This document shows positions 1-7,500 of a stretch of 8,954 nt of DNA, piece by piece. Source of the stretch: Candidatus Omnitrophota bacterium (GTDB taxonomy: Bacteria > Ratteibacteria > UBA8468 > MWAK01); NCBI GenBank assembly GCA_018829455.1, contig JAHJUB010000021.1, positions 1 through 8,954 of the forward strand, in the 5' to 3' direction. Positions within the stretch are counted from its first letter, which is position 1. Each line of letters starts with the position of its first letter. Under the pieces are notes generated by a model. It was not told the origin of the DNA and ran no database searches. It worked only from the letters and a program-made list of their open reading frames with translations. The position numbers and the translations under genes were made by a program.

Positions 1-105
1 CACGCCTGGATGCTGATTCCTGGTCTGCTTATTTTTATTACGGTTCTGGCCTATAATTTGTTAGGTGACGGATTGCGGGAAATTGCCAATTCCGGCGCGG
101 TCTGA
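1..105 (+). CDS. ABC transporter permease (DppC/OppC type), C-terminal end only
   Basis: This is the final 34 codons and TGA stop of a gene that begins outside the window. The tail reads as one hydrophobic segment (residues like WMLIPGLLIFITVLAYNLL) followed by GDGLREIANSGAV. In the DppC/OppC family of peptide or nickel importers, the last membrane helix is followed by the motif N-L-x-G-D-G-L-R-D, and this tail fits it. The protein would be an inner-membrane permease subunit that pairs with a DppB-like partner and ATPases. Those partners would be expected upstream, outside the window. Substrate cannot be inferred. No clear terminator follows it before the next gene. Confidence 0.72.
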   Translation, partial: HAWMLIPGLLIFITVLAYNLLGDGLREIANSGAV

Positions 106-114
106 CCAGTGTTA

Positions 115-123
115 TGGTATAAT
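115..123 (+). promoter_or_regulatory. Extended -10 promoter candidate
   Basis: TGGTATAAT is a perfect TATAAT hexamer (118-123) with the TG of an extended -10 element one base upstream. No convincing -35 box lies 16-18 bases upstream, which is tolerated in extended -10 promoters. It lies just after the permease stop and about 95 bases before the DUF5674 gene, so it could drive the 218-2023 operon. Function is inferred from position only. Confidence 0.45.
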
Positions 124-137
124 TTAACGGCATAGGA

Positions 138-155
138 ATTTCAAGGATTTCAAGC
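138..155 (+). repeat. Two-copy 9-base tandem repeat
   Basis: ATTTCAAGG (138-146) is followed directly by ATTTCAAGC (147-155), so eight of nine bases repeat. It lies between the promoter candidate and the palindrome at 161-187. It may be a chance slippage product; no function is suggested. Confidence 0.5.
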
Positions 156-160
156 CTAAT

Positions 161-187
161 TAGCAGAGCTAACGCTCTGCGGCTACA
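161..187 (+). repeat. Intergenic palindromic element ending in CTACA
   Basis: GCAGAGC (163-169) and GCTCTGC (174-180) form a perfect 7-bp stem around a TAAC loop. It is followed by GGCTACA, so on the other strand the element begins TGTAG. That terminal word is shared with the palindromes at 4512 and 8395. There is no T-tract, so it is a poor terminator. It would lie in the 5' leader of the DUF5674 mRNA if the promoter at 115-123 is used. Confidence 0.6.
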
Positions 188-217
188 ATATCAAAAATTG
201 GTTTGTAAACTAATCAA

Positions 218-556
218 GTGGAAATAATAACCCAAATATTGTTGCCCGAAAAACTCCAACAAATGGCTGCGGCCACCTTCGGGAATTTGGTAAAGGCAGT
301 CGTGGATGTTGAGCGAGAACTGGTGGCAGTTGATGCCGAGCTTCATTCTGATTTAGAGGCGCTGCTCTTAAAAAACGGTTCCAAGCAGAAGAATCTGTGG
401 GGAATTAATCTTTACCCGGAAATGCCGGGCGCTGAATTTATTGAGTTTGATTCGATGATTAATATGCGTCCGTCGCAGGGCAATAGAAGCCGTGGAGTAG
501 AAAATGAAGAAATACATAAAAAAATCGTTGAGATTGTTGCCAGAAGGATTAAGTGA
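218..556 (+). CDS. DUF5674 family protein
   Basis: A 112-residue protein starting at GTG. I recognise it as DUF5674 from its conserved blocks: AVVDVE near residues 27-32, GSKQKNLWGIN at 54-64, EFDSMIN at 76-82 and RPSQGNRSRGVEN at 84-96. The family has no established function known to me. The protein is soluble, mixed alpha/beta in character, with no signal peptide or membrane segment. The GTG start is chosen because family members begin with a short beta-like stretch just before the helix seen here at about residues 10-25. No good Shine-Dalgarno precedes it. Its TGA stop (554-556) shares an A with the ATG of the next gene, so the two are probably translated together. The conserved Arg, Asn and Asp residues could form an active or binding site, but that is speculation. 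Confidence 0.85.
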   Translation: MEIITQILLPEKLQQMAAATFGNLVKAVVDVERELVAVDAELHSDLEALLLKNGSKQKNLWGINLYPEMPGAEFIEFDSMINMRPSQGNRSRGVENEEIHKKIVEIVARRIK

Positions 557-888
557 TGAGTTGTCAGCATAAAGGTCTGGCGGCCGGCCGCTGGGAAAAG
601 TTATCTTTTGCGGAGCAAATGGCAAATATCGGAAGTGAGGTTGAGCGTGCGCTTAATTGGAAATCCAAGAATAACGTTGATTACAGTCAGAAGGCGTTTG
701 AGCGCGCCCTGGAATTAATAGATCTGACCCTGGAAAACACCAAAAGTTTTACGCGCCTTAAAGAAATTGCCCGTGCGAGAGAAGCGCTGGTAGATTATTT
801 TTTTGGAACAAACCAATTCCGGTCAACGGAAAGGTTGTGGCGGAGCTACTTTTTGCCTTTTACCTATGCCGCCAGGGGACATTCCTGA
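556..888 (+). CDS. Small helical protein of unknown function, partner of DUF5674
   Basis: A 110-residue protein, predicted by eye to be almost entirely alpha-helical. Notable stretches are the N-terminal MSCQH, WEKLSFAEQMANIGSEVERA at residues 13-32, a helix AFERALELIDLTLENT at 47-62, and a C-terminal aromatic segment with LWRSYFLPFTYAAR at 94-107. I do not recognise a named domain. From memory, similar proteins with the WEKLS-AEQMANIGSEVERA signature occur beside DUF5674 in candidate-phylum genomes, but this has not been checked. The ATG at 556 is preferred over GTG at 553 because it overlaps the upstream TGA in a TGATG arrangement and has GAAGGA (543-548) about seven bases before it. Its own TGA again overlaps an ATG at 888. 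No membrane segment or signal peptide is seen. The tight pairing suggests that it acts with the DUF5674 protein. Confidence 0.8.
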   Translation: MSCQHKGLAAGRWEKLSFAEQMANIGSEVERALNWKSKNNVDYSQKAFERALELIDLTLENTKSFTRLKEIARAREALVDYFFGTNQFRSTERLWRSYFLPFTYAARGHS

Positions 889-929
889 TGCCGGCATACT
901 CTAATCTTGAACGCAAATTATTAACATGA
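888..929 (+). CDS. Possible 13-codon coupling ORF before aroB
   Basis: ATG at 888 overlaps the TGA of the upstream gene (886-888) and opens a 13-codon frame. Its TGA stop (927-929) overlaps the aroB ATG (926-928) as ATGA. AGGGG (874-878) lies nine bases upstream and is a plausible ribosome binding site. The aroB start itself has no visible Shine-Dalgarno, so ribosomes ending this mini-ORF could reinitiate at aroB. The peptide is too short to classify. The arrangement could be chance, so it is offered as a coupling device rather than a functional peptide. Confidence 0.3.
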   Translation: MPAYSNLERKLLT

Positions 930-2023
930 AAACAATCAGCATTAACTTGAATAAAAACAGGGCTTACGACATTTTAATCGGCCGCGATAACCTTGGCGCC
1001 ATCGGAACGCAGCTAAAAGCCATGAATGTCGGCGAAAGCATTTTTATCATCACCGACTCAAAAGTGGGCGGATTGTACGCTGAAAGATTGATTGATATTT
1101 TCCGGAAAGCAGGTTTTCACGACACTGACCTGGCCAGATTTCCCCACGGTGAAAAAAGCAAGAATATAAAAACTTACACCGAGTTGATGACCAGACTGGC
1201 AAAATTTGACGGAGGTTTTAACAAAAATGTATTAGTGGTGAACCTGGGCGGCGGGGTGCCGGGCGACGTCGGGGGATTTGTAGCCGCAACTTTCAACCGG
1301 GGGGTTAACTATGTTCAAATTCCCACGACACTTTTGGCTAACGTTGATTCCGGAATAGGCGGGAAGGTAGGCATAGATTTTCATAATATCAAGAACAAGG
1401 TCGGGAGTTTTCACCAGCCGGTATTGGTTTTCGTAGACCTGAGTTTGCTGAAAACCTTAAATCTTAGGGAGATCAGGTCCGGTCTGGCGGAAGTGGTTAA
1501 ATATGGCGTGATCGCAGACCCGCCTCTTTTGGGGTATGTCGAGAAACACGTAAAGGATATCCTGGCGTTAAACCTTGATGTGATTGAGCCGATTGTGGAA
1601 AAATCATATCGCTTAAAGGCCAGAATAGTTGAGCAAGACGAAAAAGACACCAGGGGAATCCGGATGGTCTTAAATTACGGCCACACCATCGGTCACGCGG
1701 TTGAATCGGCGGCCGGATTTAAATACAGTCACGGAGAATCCGTATCAATCGGCATGGTCTGCGCCAACGACCTTGCTTGTGAAATCGGAATTTTCAACCG
1801 GCCGGAAGCAGAAAGGATAGAAACCTTGTTATCAAAAATCGGCCTGCCGGTTAAAATTGCTCATTGCAAATTGGCCGATATTATCCGGTTTTTAAAGCAC
1901 GATAAGAAATCGGTTAATGGCGCCAACCGATTCGTTTTGCCGGTGAAACTCGGAAAGACCGAAATAAAGAGCGCCATACCGCCGGAACTTATCAAAAAAG
2001 TCCTCAAAAAACGAATGGCGTAG
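926..2023 (+). CDS. aroB: 3-dehydroquinate synthase
   Basis: AroB converts DAHP to 3-dehydroquinate, the second step of the shikimate pathway to aromatic amino acids. It is a cytoplasmic enzyme using NAD+ and a divalent metal. At 365 residues it has normal family length. The NAD-binding glycine-rich block GGGVPGD is at 108-114 and is followed by GGFVAATFNRGVNYVQIPTT (116-135) and the DSGIGGKVGID segment (141-151). The metal ligands expected from family structures are visible: E189 in GLAEVVKYG, H253 in NYGHTIGHA and H269 in YSHGES. The ATG at 926 overlaps a preceding 13-codon ORF as ATGA, and no Shine-Dalgarno is visible. No other shikimate genes are in the window. It ends 97 bases before gyrB, which has its own strong promoter. 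No terminator is obvious between the two. Confidence 0.97.
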   Translation: MKTISINLNKNRAYDILIGRDNLGAIGTQLKAMNVGESIFIITDSKVGGLYAERLIDIFRKAGFHDTDLARFPHGEKSKNIKTYTELMTRLAKFDGGFNKNVLVVNLGGGVPGDVGGFVAATFNRGVNYVQIPTTLLANVDSGIGGKVGIDFHNIKNKVGSFHQPVLVFVDLSLLKTLNLREIRSGLAEVVKYGVIADPPLLGYVEKHVKDILALNLDVIEPIVEKSYRLKARIVEQDEKDTRGIRMVLNYGHTIGHAVESAAGFKYSHGESVSIGMVCANDLACEIGIFNRPEAERIETLLSKIGLPVKIAHCKLADIIRFLKHDKKSVNGANRFVLPVKLGKTEIKSAIPPELIKKVLKKRMA

Positions 2024-2050
2024 GCAGCCCCTTAATTTCGCCAACTTGAT

Positions 2051-2080
2051 TTGACACAAAAACGCAATACGTAGTATAAT
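2051..2080 (+). promoter_or_regulatory. gyrBA promoter with consensus -35 and -10
   Basis: TTGACA (2051-2056) and TATAAT (2075-2080) are both exact sigma-70 hexamers, separated by 18 bases. Transcription would start near 2086-2088, giving a leader of about 34 bases before the gyrB ATG at 2121. A second TATAAT lies at 2089-2094, but it has no matching -35. In many bacteria gyrase promoters respond to DNA supercoiling. That cannot be read from this sequence, though an 18-base spacer is compatible with it. Confidence 0.85.
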
Positions 2081-2100
2081 TAAAGAACTATAATAACAAG

Positions 2101-2121
2101 ATGATGTGTTTAGGGTCGTAA
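2101..2121 (+). CDS. Possible six-codon leader ORF upstream of gyrB
   Basis: ATG ATG at 2101 opens a six-codon frame (MMCLGS) closed by TAA at 2119-2121. The last A of the stop is the first A of the gyrB ATG (TAATG). It lies about 14 bases after the predicted transcription start and has only a weak AACAAG ahead of it. It would couple to gyrB translation if used. It may be a chance frame. Confidence 0.22.
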   Translation: MMCLGS

Positions 2122-4493
2122 TGACAGAGCACTCACTTATGGAACAATACGACGCGACTAATATTCAGGTTCTGGACGGAATTGAAGCGGTGCGCAAACG
2201 GCCGGCGATGTACATCGGCGATACGTCCGTAGCTGGTCTGCACCACCTGGTTTACGAGGTGATTGACAATTCCATTGATGAGGCGATGGTCGGGCACTGT
2301 ACCCGCATCGCAGTCACCATTCACGTTGACGGCACCGTTTCGGTTGAAGACAACGGCCGGGGAATCCCGGTGGACCTGCACAAGACAGAAAAGCGGCCGG
2401 CCCTGGAAGTGGTGATGACGGTTCTGCACGCCGGAGGCAAGTTTGACCACCGTTCCTACAAGGTTTCCGGCGGACTGCACGGAGTGGGCGTTTCGGTCGT
2501 TAACGCGCTTTCAGAGTGGCTGGACGTGGAGGTGCGCCGGAACAACGGCATTTACCAGCAGCGTTATGAAAGGGGTAAGGTCGCCAGTCCGCTCAAAAAC
2601 GTCGGCAAGACGGCCGGCACCGGCACAAAGATCACCTTTAAGCCGGACAATGAAATTTTTGAAACGGTTGAGTTTGACGTTGATATTCTTTCCAACCGGT
2701 TGCGGGAACTGGCTTTTCTCAACCCGATTCTGACCATTGTTTTCACGGATGAGCGTTCCGACTACAAGGAGGAGTTTCATTACGAATCCGGACTGGTTAC
2801 TTTCGTGGAGCACATCAATAAGAACAAAGTCCCGATTTTTACGCCTCCTTTCTTTTTCCGCAAGGCGGATGATGACACAGAAACAGAGGTGGCGCTTCAG
2901 TATAACGACGCCTACACCGAAAACGTTTTTTCCTTTGCCAACAACATCAACACCCGGGAAGGCGGCACCCATCTTTCCGGGTTCCGGTCCGGCCTGACGC
3001 GCGGCCTGAATGATTACGGCCGGAAATACAACCTGTTGGGAAAAGAGATGGTTTCCGGCGAGGATACCCGGGAAGGCCTGACCGCCATAATTTCCGTGAA
3101 AGTGCCCAACCCCCAGTTTGAAGGTCAGACCAAGATGAAATTAGGTAATACCGCGGTGCGCACCCTGGTGGACCGTCTGACCGCAGCCCAGTTTAACGAA
3201 TTTCTGGAAGAGAACCCGAATGCGGCCCGGGCAATTATCGGTAAGATTATGCTGGCCGCCCAGGCGCGGGAAGCGGCCCGGAAGGCGCGGGACCTGACCC
3301 GGGCCAAGTCCAGTCTGGATGGTGTGCTGCCCGGTAAATTAGCTGACTGCAGCAACAAGAACCCGGCGGAACGGGAACTCTTTATCGTGGAAGGCGACAG
3401 CGCCGGCGGCTCTTGCAAACAGGGCCGGGACCGGAAGTTCCAGGCAATCCTGCCCCTGAAAGGCAAGATTATCAATGCGGAAAAGGCGCGGCTGGACAAG
3501 GTGCTGCGCAACGACGAGATTAGAGCCCTGATTTCGGCCATGGGCACCGGAATCGGCGATGAATTTGATTCTACTAAATTACGCTATCACCGCCTGATTT
3601 TGATGGCCGACGCAGACGTTGACGGCGCCCACATCCGCACCCTGCTGCTGACCTTCCTTTACCGCCAGATGAAGCCCCTGATTGAACAGGGCTACGTCTA
3701 TATTGCCCAGCCGCCGCTCTACCGGGTCAAGAAGGGCAAGCGGGAATTTTACGTTCCGGACGACCGGGATATGAGCCGGCAGCTGCTTTCCCTGGCTCTG
3801 GAAGGCAACCGCATATTTTATAAAAGCGGTAAGGAACAGAAGGAATGCACCCGGGAAGAGGTGCGCGACCTGGCCCGGCTGTTCCAGATTCTGGAGGATA
3901 TTGAGAGAAGTTTGCACCACAAGGGCATTTATCTTCGGCCGTTCTTAAAACGAATTTCCCAGGAAGGGAAACTACCGCTCTATCTGGTTCGCGAAAATGG
4001 AGGCGGTCCTATGTCCAAGTCGTCCGAGAAGGACGAGGTCTACTTTCACGACGAAACCGAATTGGCGCAATTTTTTGTCTCCCGGGAGAAGGAATTCCCG
4101 GCGATTGAGATTTACGAGAGCCGGGAATTGGAACGCATCATTAAAAAACTGGAAGGATACGGTCTGAAATCCAACTCCCTGGAAGAGCCGTTTTTTATTA
4201 TCCGCAACGAGAAGACAGAGATAAAGGTAAGTCCGCTGAAATTAGTTTCCACGATTATGGAATTGGGCAAAGAAGGCCTGACCATTCAGCGTTATAAGGG
4301 TTTGGGTGAGATGAATCCCCAGCAACTCTGGGAGACGACGATGGACCCCAAAAACCGCCGGCTCCTGAGGGTGAACCTGGCGGATGCGGTCCGGGCCGAC
4401 GAGATATTTACTATTCTGATGGGCGAAGCGGTTGAGCCGCGGCGGGATTTCATTCTGCGCCACGCCCACGAAGTGAGAAATTTAGACATCTGA
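2121..4493 (+). CDS. gyrB: DNA gyrase subunit B
   Basis: GyrB is the ATPase subunit of DNA gyrase, which introduces negative supercoils. From ATG 2121 it is 790 residues. The GHKL ATPase region shows E46 and N50 in YEVIDNSIDEA, DNGRGIPVD at 77-85 and the glycine-rich GGLHGVGVSVVNALS at 117-131. The TOPRIM metal site shows E424 in EGDSAGG and D497/D499/D501 in the DADVD motif. The C-terminal RYKGLGEMNPQQLWETTM block is typical of gyrase. After the DADVD motif a long insertion (roughly residues 550-710) separates the TOPRIM halves, as in E. coli GyrB and unlike the shorter Gram-positive form. The start is set at ATG 2121 because AGGG (2112-2115) precedes it by five bases. GTG 2106 and ATG 2139 are alternatives, since conserved sequence begins only after residue 10. 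It is followed by gyrA after 54 bases. Confidence 0.97.
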   Translation: MTEHSLMEQYDATNIQVLDGIEAVRKRPAMYIGDTSVAGLHHLVYEVIDNSIDEAMVGHCTRIAVTIHVDGTVSVEDNGRGIPVDLHKTEKRPALEVVMTVLHAGGKFDHRSYKVSGGLHGVGVSVVNALSEWLDVEVRRNNGIYQQRYERGKVASPLKNVGKTAGTGTKITFKPDNEIFETVEFDVDILSNRLRELAFLNPILTIVFTDERSDYKEEFHYESGLVTFVEHINKNKVPIFTPPFFFRKADDDTETEVALQYNDAYTENVFSFANNINTREGGTHLSGFRSGLTRGLNDYGRKYNLLGKEMVSGEDTREGLTAIISVKVPNPQFEGQTKMKLGNTAVRTLVDRLTAAQFNEFLEENPNAARAIIGKIMLAAQAREAARKARDLTRAKSSLDGVLPGKLADCSNKNPAERELFIVEGDSAGGSCKQGRDRKFQAILPLKGKIINAEKARLDKVLRNDEIRALISAMGTGIGDEFDSTKLRYHRLILMADADVDGAHIRTLLLTFLYRQMKPLIEQGYVYIAQPPLYRVKKGKREFYVPDDRDMSRQLLSLALEGNRIFYKSGKEQKECTREEVRDLARLFQILEDIERSLHHKGIYLRPFLKRISQEGKLPLYLVRENGGGPMSKSSEKDEVYFHDETELAQFFVSREKEFPAIEIYESRELERIIKKLEGYGLKSNSLEEPFFIIRNEKTEIKVSPLKLVSTIMELGKEGLTIQRYKGLGEMNPQQLWETTMDPKNRRLLRVNLADAVRADEIFTILMGEAVEPRRDFILRHAHEVRNLDI

Positions 4494-4511
4494 CACCAGT
4501 AATTTCAAAAA

Positions 4512-4540
4512 TGTAGGGGAGGGGCTACGGACCCCTCCCA
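4512..4540 (+). repeat. G/C-rich hairpin in the gyrB-gyrA gap
   Basis: GGGAGGGG (4517-4524) pairs perfectly with CCCCTCCC (4532-4539) around a seven-base CTACGGA loop. The left side begins TGTAGGGG (4512-4519), the same eight bases that open the element at 8395. There is no T-tract, so it is unlikely to be an efficient terminator. It ends eight bases before the gyrA ATG and takes up the place where a ribosome binding site would be expected, so it could affect gyrA translation or mRNA stability. Confidence 0.7.
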
Positions 4541-4547
4541 ACCTAAT

Positions 4548-7500
4548 ATGGCCGAAGAAAAAGAGAAGAGCGCGGAGAAGGAAGCGGGTAAGATACAGTC
4601 AATTGAGTTAGAGACCGAGATGAAGCGGTCTTACATTGATTATGCTATGAGCGTGATTGTGGGCCGGGCCCTGCCGGACGTGCGGGACGGGCTGAAGCCG
4701 GTCCACCGCCGCATCCTCTACGCCATGCAGGAACTGGGCCTGGAACATTCCCGGTCCTACAAGAAGAGCGCGCGTATTGTCGGTGAGGTGATGGGTAAGT
4801 ACCATCCGCACGGTGATTCGGCAATCTACGAGACCCTCTGCCGGATGGCGCAGGACTTTTCCCTGCGCTACCCCCTGATTGACGGACAGGGCAACTTTGG
4901 TTCCATTGACGGCGATTCTGCGGCCGCGATGCGATACTGCGTTACCGGAGACACCCTGCTTTTAACCGACGCAGGAATTATCCCGATCGGCACAATTTCC
5001 AAAGAAAAAGAAAGCGTGCTGGATTTCAAGGTTTTGAATTGCGAGGGCAAAAGAAAGCCGGCCAGCAAATTTTTTAATTCCGGCAAACACAAAGTTATCA
5101 GAATTGTAACCGAGCAGGGTTATGAATTAAAGGGAACATTTAACCACCCGGTTCTTTGCTGGTATCTTAATAATCTCGGAATGCCCACCCTCACCTGGAA
5201 ATTGCTGGAAGATGTAACTAAAAAAGATTATGTGGCCCTGCACCGCGGGGCGGGGTTATTCAGTGATAAAGACGCAGAACTGAGTCAGTACTATCCCAAA
5301 AACGACAAACAACAGAAGGTAGGACTTCCCGGCAAGATGAATTCGGACCTGGCGTTTCTTTTGGGCGCCCTGGTTTCAGAGGGTAGTTTTCACCAAAAAC
5401 AGATTATATTTAACAATAAAGACCTTGATTTTTACCGGAAAATAAAAAGTATTGTTGAACAACAATTTGGCGGAGTAAAACTTTACGAAAGGAAGATAAA
5501 GGGCGGATGTCTGGAATTCAGTCTTTACCACCAGAGAGCGGTTGAGTTTTTAATTAATGTTGGGTTAAAAGCAGTAAGGTCGGAAGGAAAGGCGATTCCT
5601 TTCAGTGTTTTGCGGTCAAAAAAAGAAACAATAAAGAGTTTTCTGAAAGGTCTTTTTGAGGGAGACGGTTCGGTTGTTGTTCATAAAGATAAGCGGCACG
5701 GGGGAAGGAGCGTGGAACTGACCTACACTTCCAAGAGCGAAAGATTGATCAAGGAACTTAAAATTTTATTGTTAAATTTTGGGATTACGAGTACGCTTCC
5801 GTATCGGGACAAAAGAAACGGATGTTACAAATTATCATTAACCGGGGTTGAAAATATAAAGAAATTTAAGGAAGAAATCGGTTTCTTTTCCGAAAAGAAG
5901 CAAAGCCGCCTCCTGGAAGTTGACAGTCTTAACGAGAATAGGATGAGCAAAACGGATTTCATTCCGTTTTTGAGCGAATATCTGCGCGAAAATTACCCGG
6001 GCGAGTTTGTCCAAAAACATAATTTTGACCGGTATAATAATCTGGAAAAACATAAAGATGAGTTAACGAGCCATTTACGGCCGGCGGATAATAATCTGGT
6101 CGCGTGGCTCTTGAAAAACCGCTTTTTTTTCAACCGGGTAAATCAGATCGAGCGGTTGGAAAAAGAAGAGTTTGTTTATTCAATCAAGGTCGAAAACGCC
6201 TGCCATTCTTTTGTGGCCAACGGATTTATCAATCACAACACGGAAGCGCGGCTGGCTTCCGTCGCCGGCGAGCTTCTTTATGACCTGGAAAAAGAGACGG
6301 TCAACTGGCAGCCCAACTTTGACGAGACGCTTCAGGAACCAGCGGTTCTGCCCAGTAAAATTCCCAACCTTCTGATAAACGGCTCCACCGGAATTGCGGT
6401 GGGTATGGCCACCAACATCCCGCCCCATAACCTGACTGAGGTGGTCCAGGCCTTAATTCTGACGATTGAAAATCCGAATGTGACTCTGGAAGAGATTATG
6501 GAGGTTTTACCCGGTCCGGATTTTCCCTCCGGCGGTTATATTCTGGGACGGCGCGGGATTGATTCTGCCTACCGGACCGGACACGGCATTATTATTCTGC
6601 AGGCGCACACTGACATTGAAGATATGGGCCACAATCGCCAGGCGATTGTGGTAACCCAGCTTCCCTACGAAATTAACAAGGCCAATCTCGTGGCTGATAT
6701 CGCCCGGCTGGCTGAAGATAAAGTTGTGGTAGGCATCTCCACGGTTCGGGACGAGTCGGACAAGGACGGCATCCGGGTTATGATTGAACTGAAGGCCGGG
6801 GAAGACCCGGACCTGGTCTTAAACCAACTTTATAAGCACAGTTCTCTGCGAACATCCTACGGTATTAACACCCTGGCGCTGGTGGAGGGACGGCCGCGCA
6901 TCCTGACCCTCCAGGAACTCCTGACGGAATTTTTAAGTCACCGCCGGAATATTATCGTCCGGCGCACCAGGTATGACTTGAAGAAGGCCCAGGAGCGGCT
7001 CCACATCCTGGAAGGTTATTTGATTGCGCTGGCAAACATTGACAAGGTCATTAAACTGATTCGGTCCAGCGCTTCCCTGTTGGAAGCCAAAGAAGGTTTG
7101 CAGGAGAAGTTCAAACTTTCGGAAAAACAGGCGGATGCGGTTCTGGCGATGCCGCTGTCCCGGCTTACCGGGCTGGAGCAGGGGAAGATACGCGACGAGA
7201 GCGCGGACCTGAATAAGAAGATTGTGGAATACGAGGCGATTCTGGCCAGTCCGGGTAAAGTCAACGGCATCATCAAGAGCGAACTGAATGATTTGGTGAA
7301 ACGTTACGGAGACGAACGCCGCACGCAGATTATCGCTTCCGAAGTGATGGAATTTTCGGAGATAGACCTGATTAAGCCGGAAGATACCGTGATTACCCTT
7401 TCGGCCACCGGTTACATCAAGCGCCTGCCGCTGGATACCTACCGCCGGCAGAGGCGGGGCGGCCGGGGCGTATTGGCGGGTGCCAGCAAGGAGAATGATT

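Noticed and set aside
2511..2972. A 153-codon minus-strand frame, with others at 3125-3547 and 3579-3920
   Set aside because: All lie opposite conserved gyrB coding sequence and show no family features.
4938..6239. The insertion as a group I or group II intron or a frameshift
   Set aside because: It is a continuous open frame with protein-splicing blocks at both ends and no intron RNA features that I could see.
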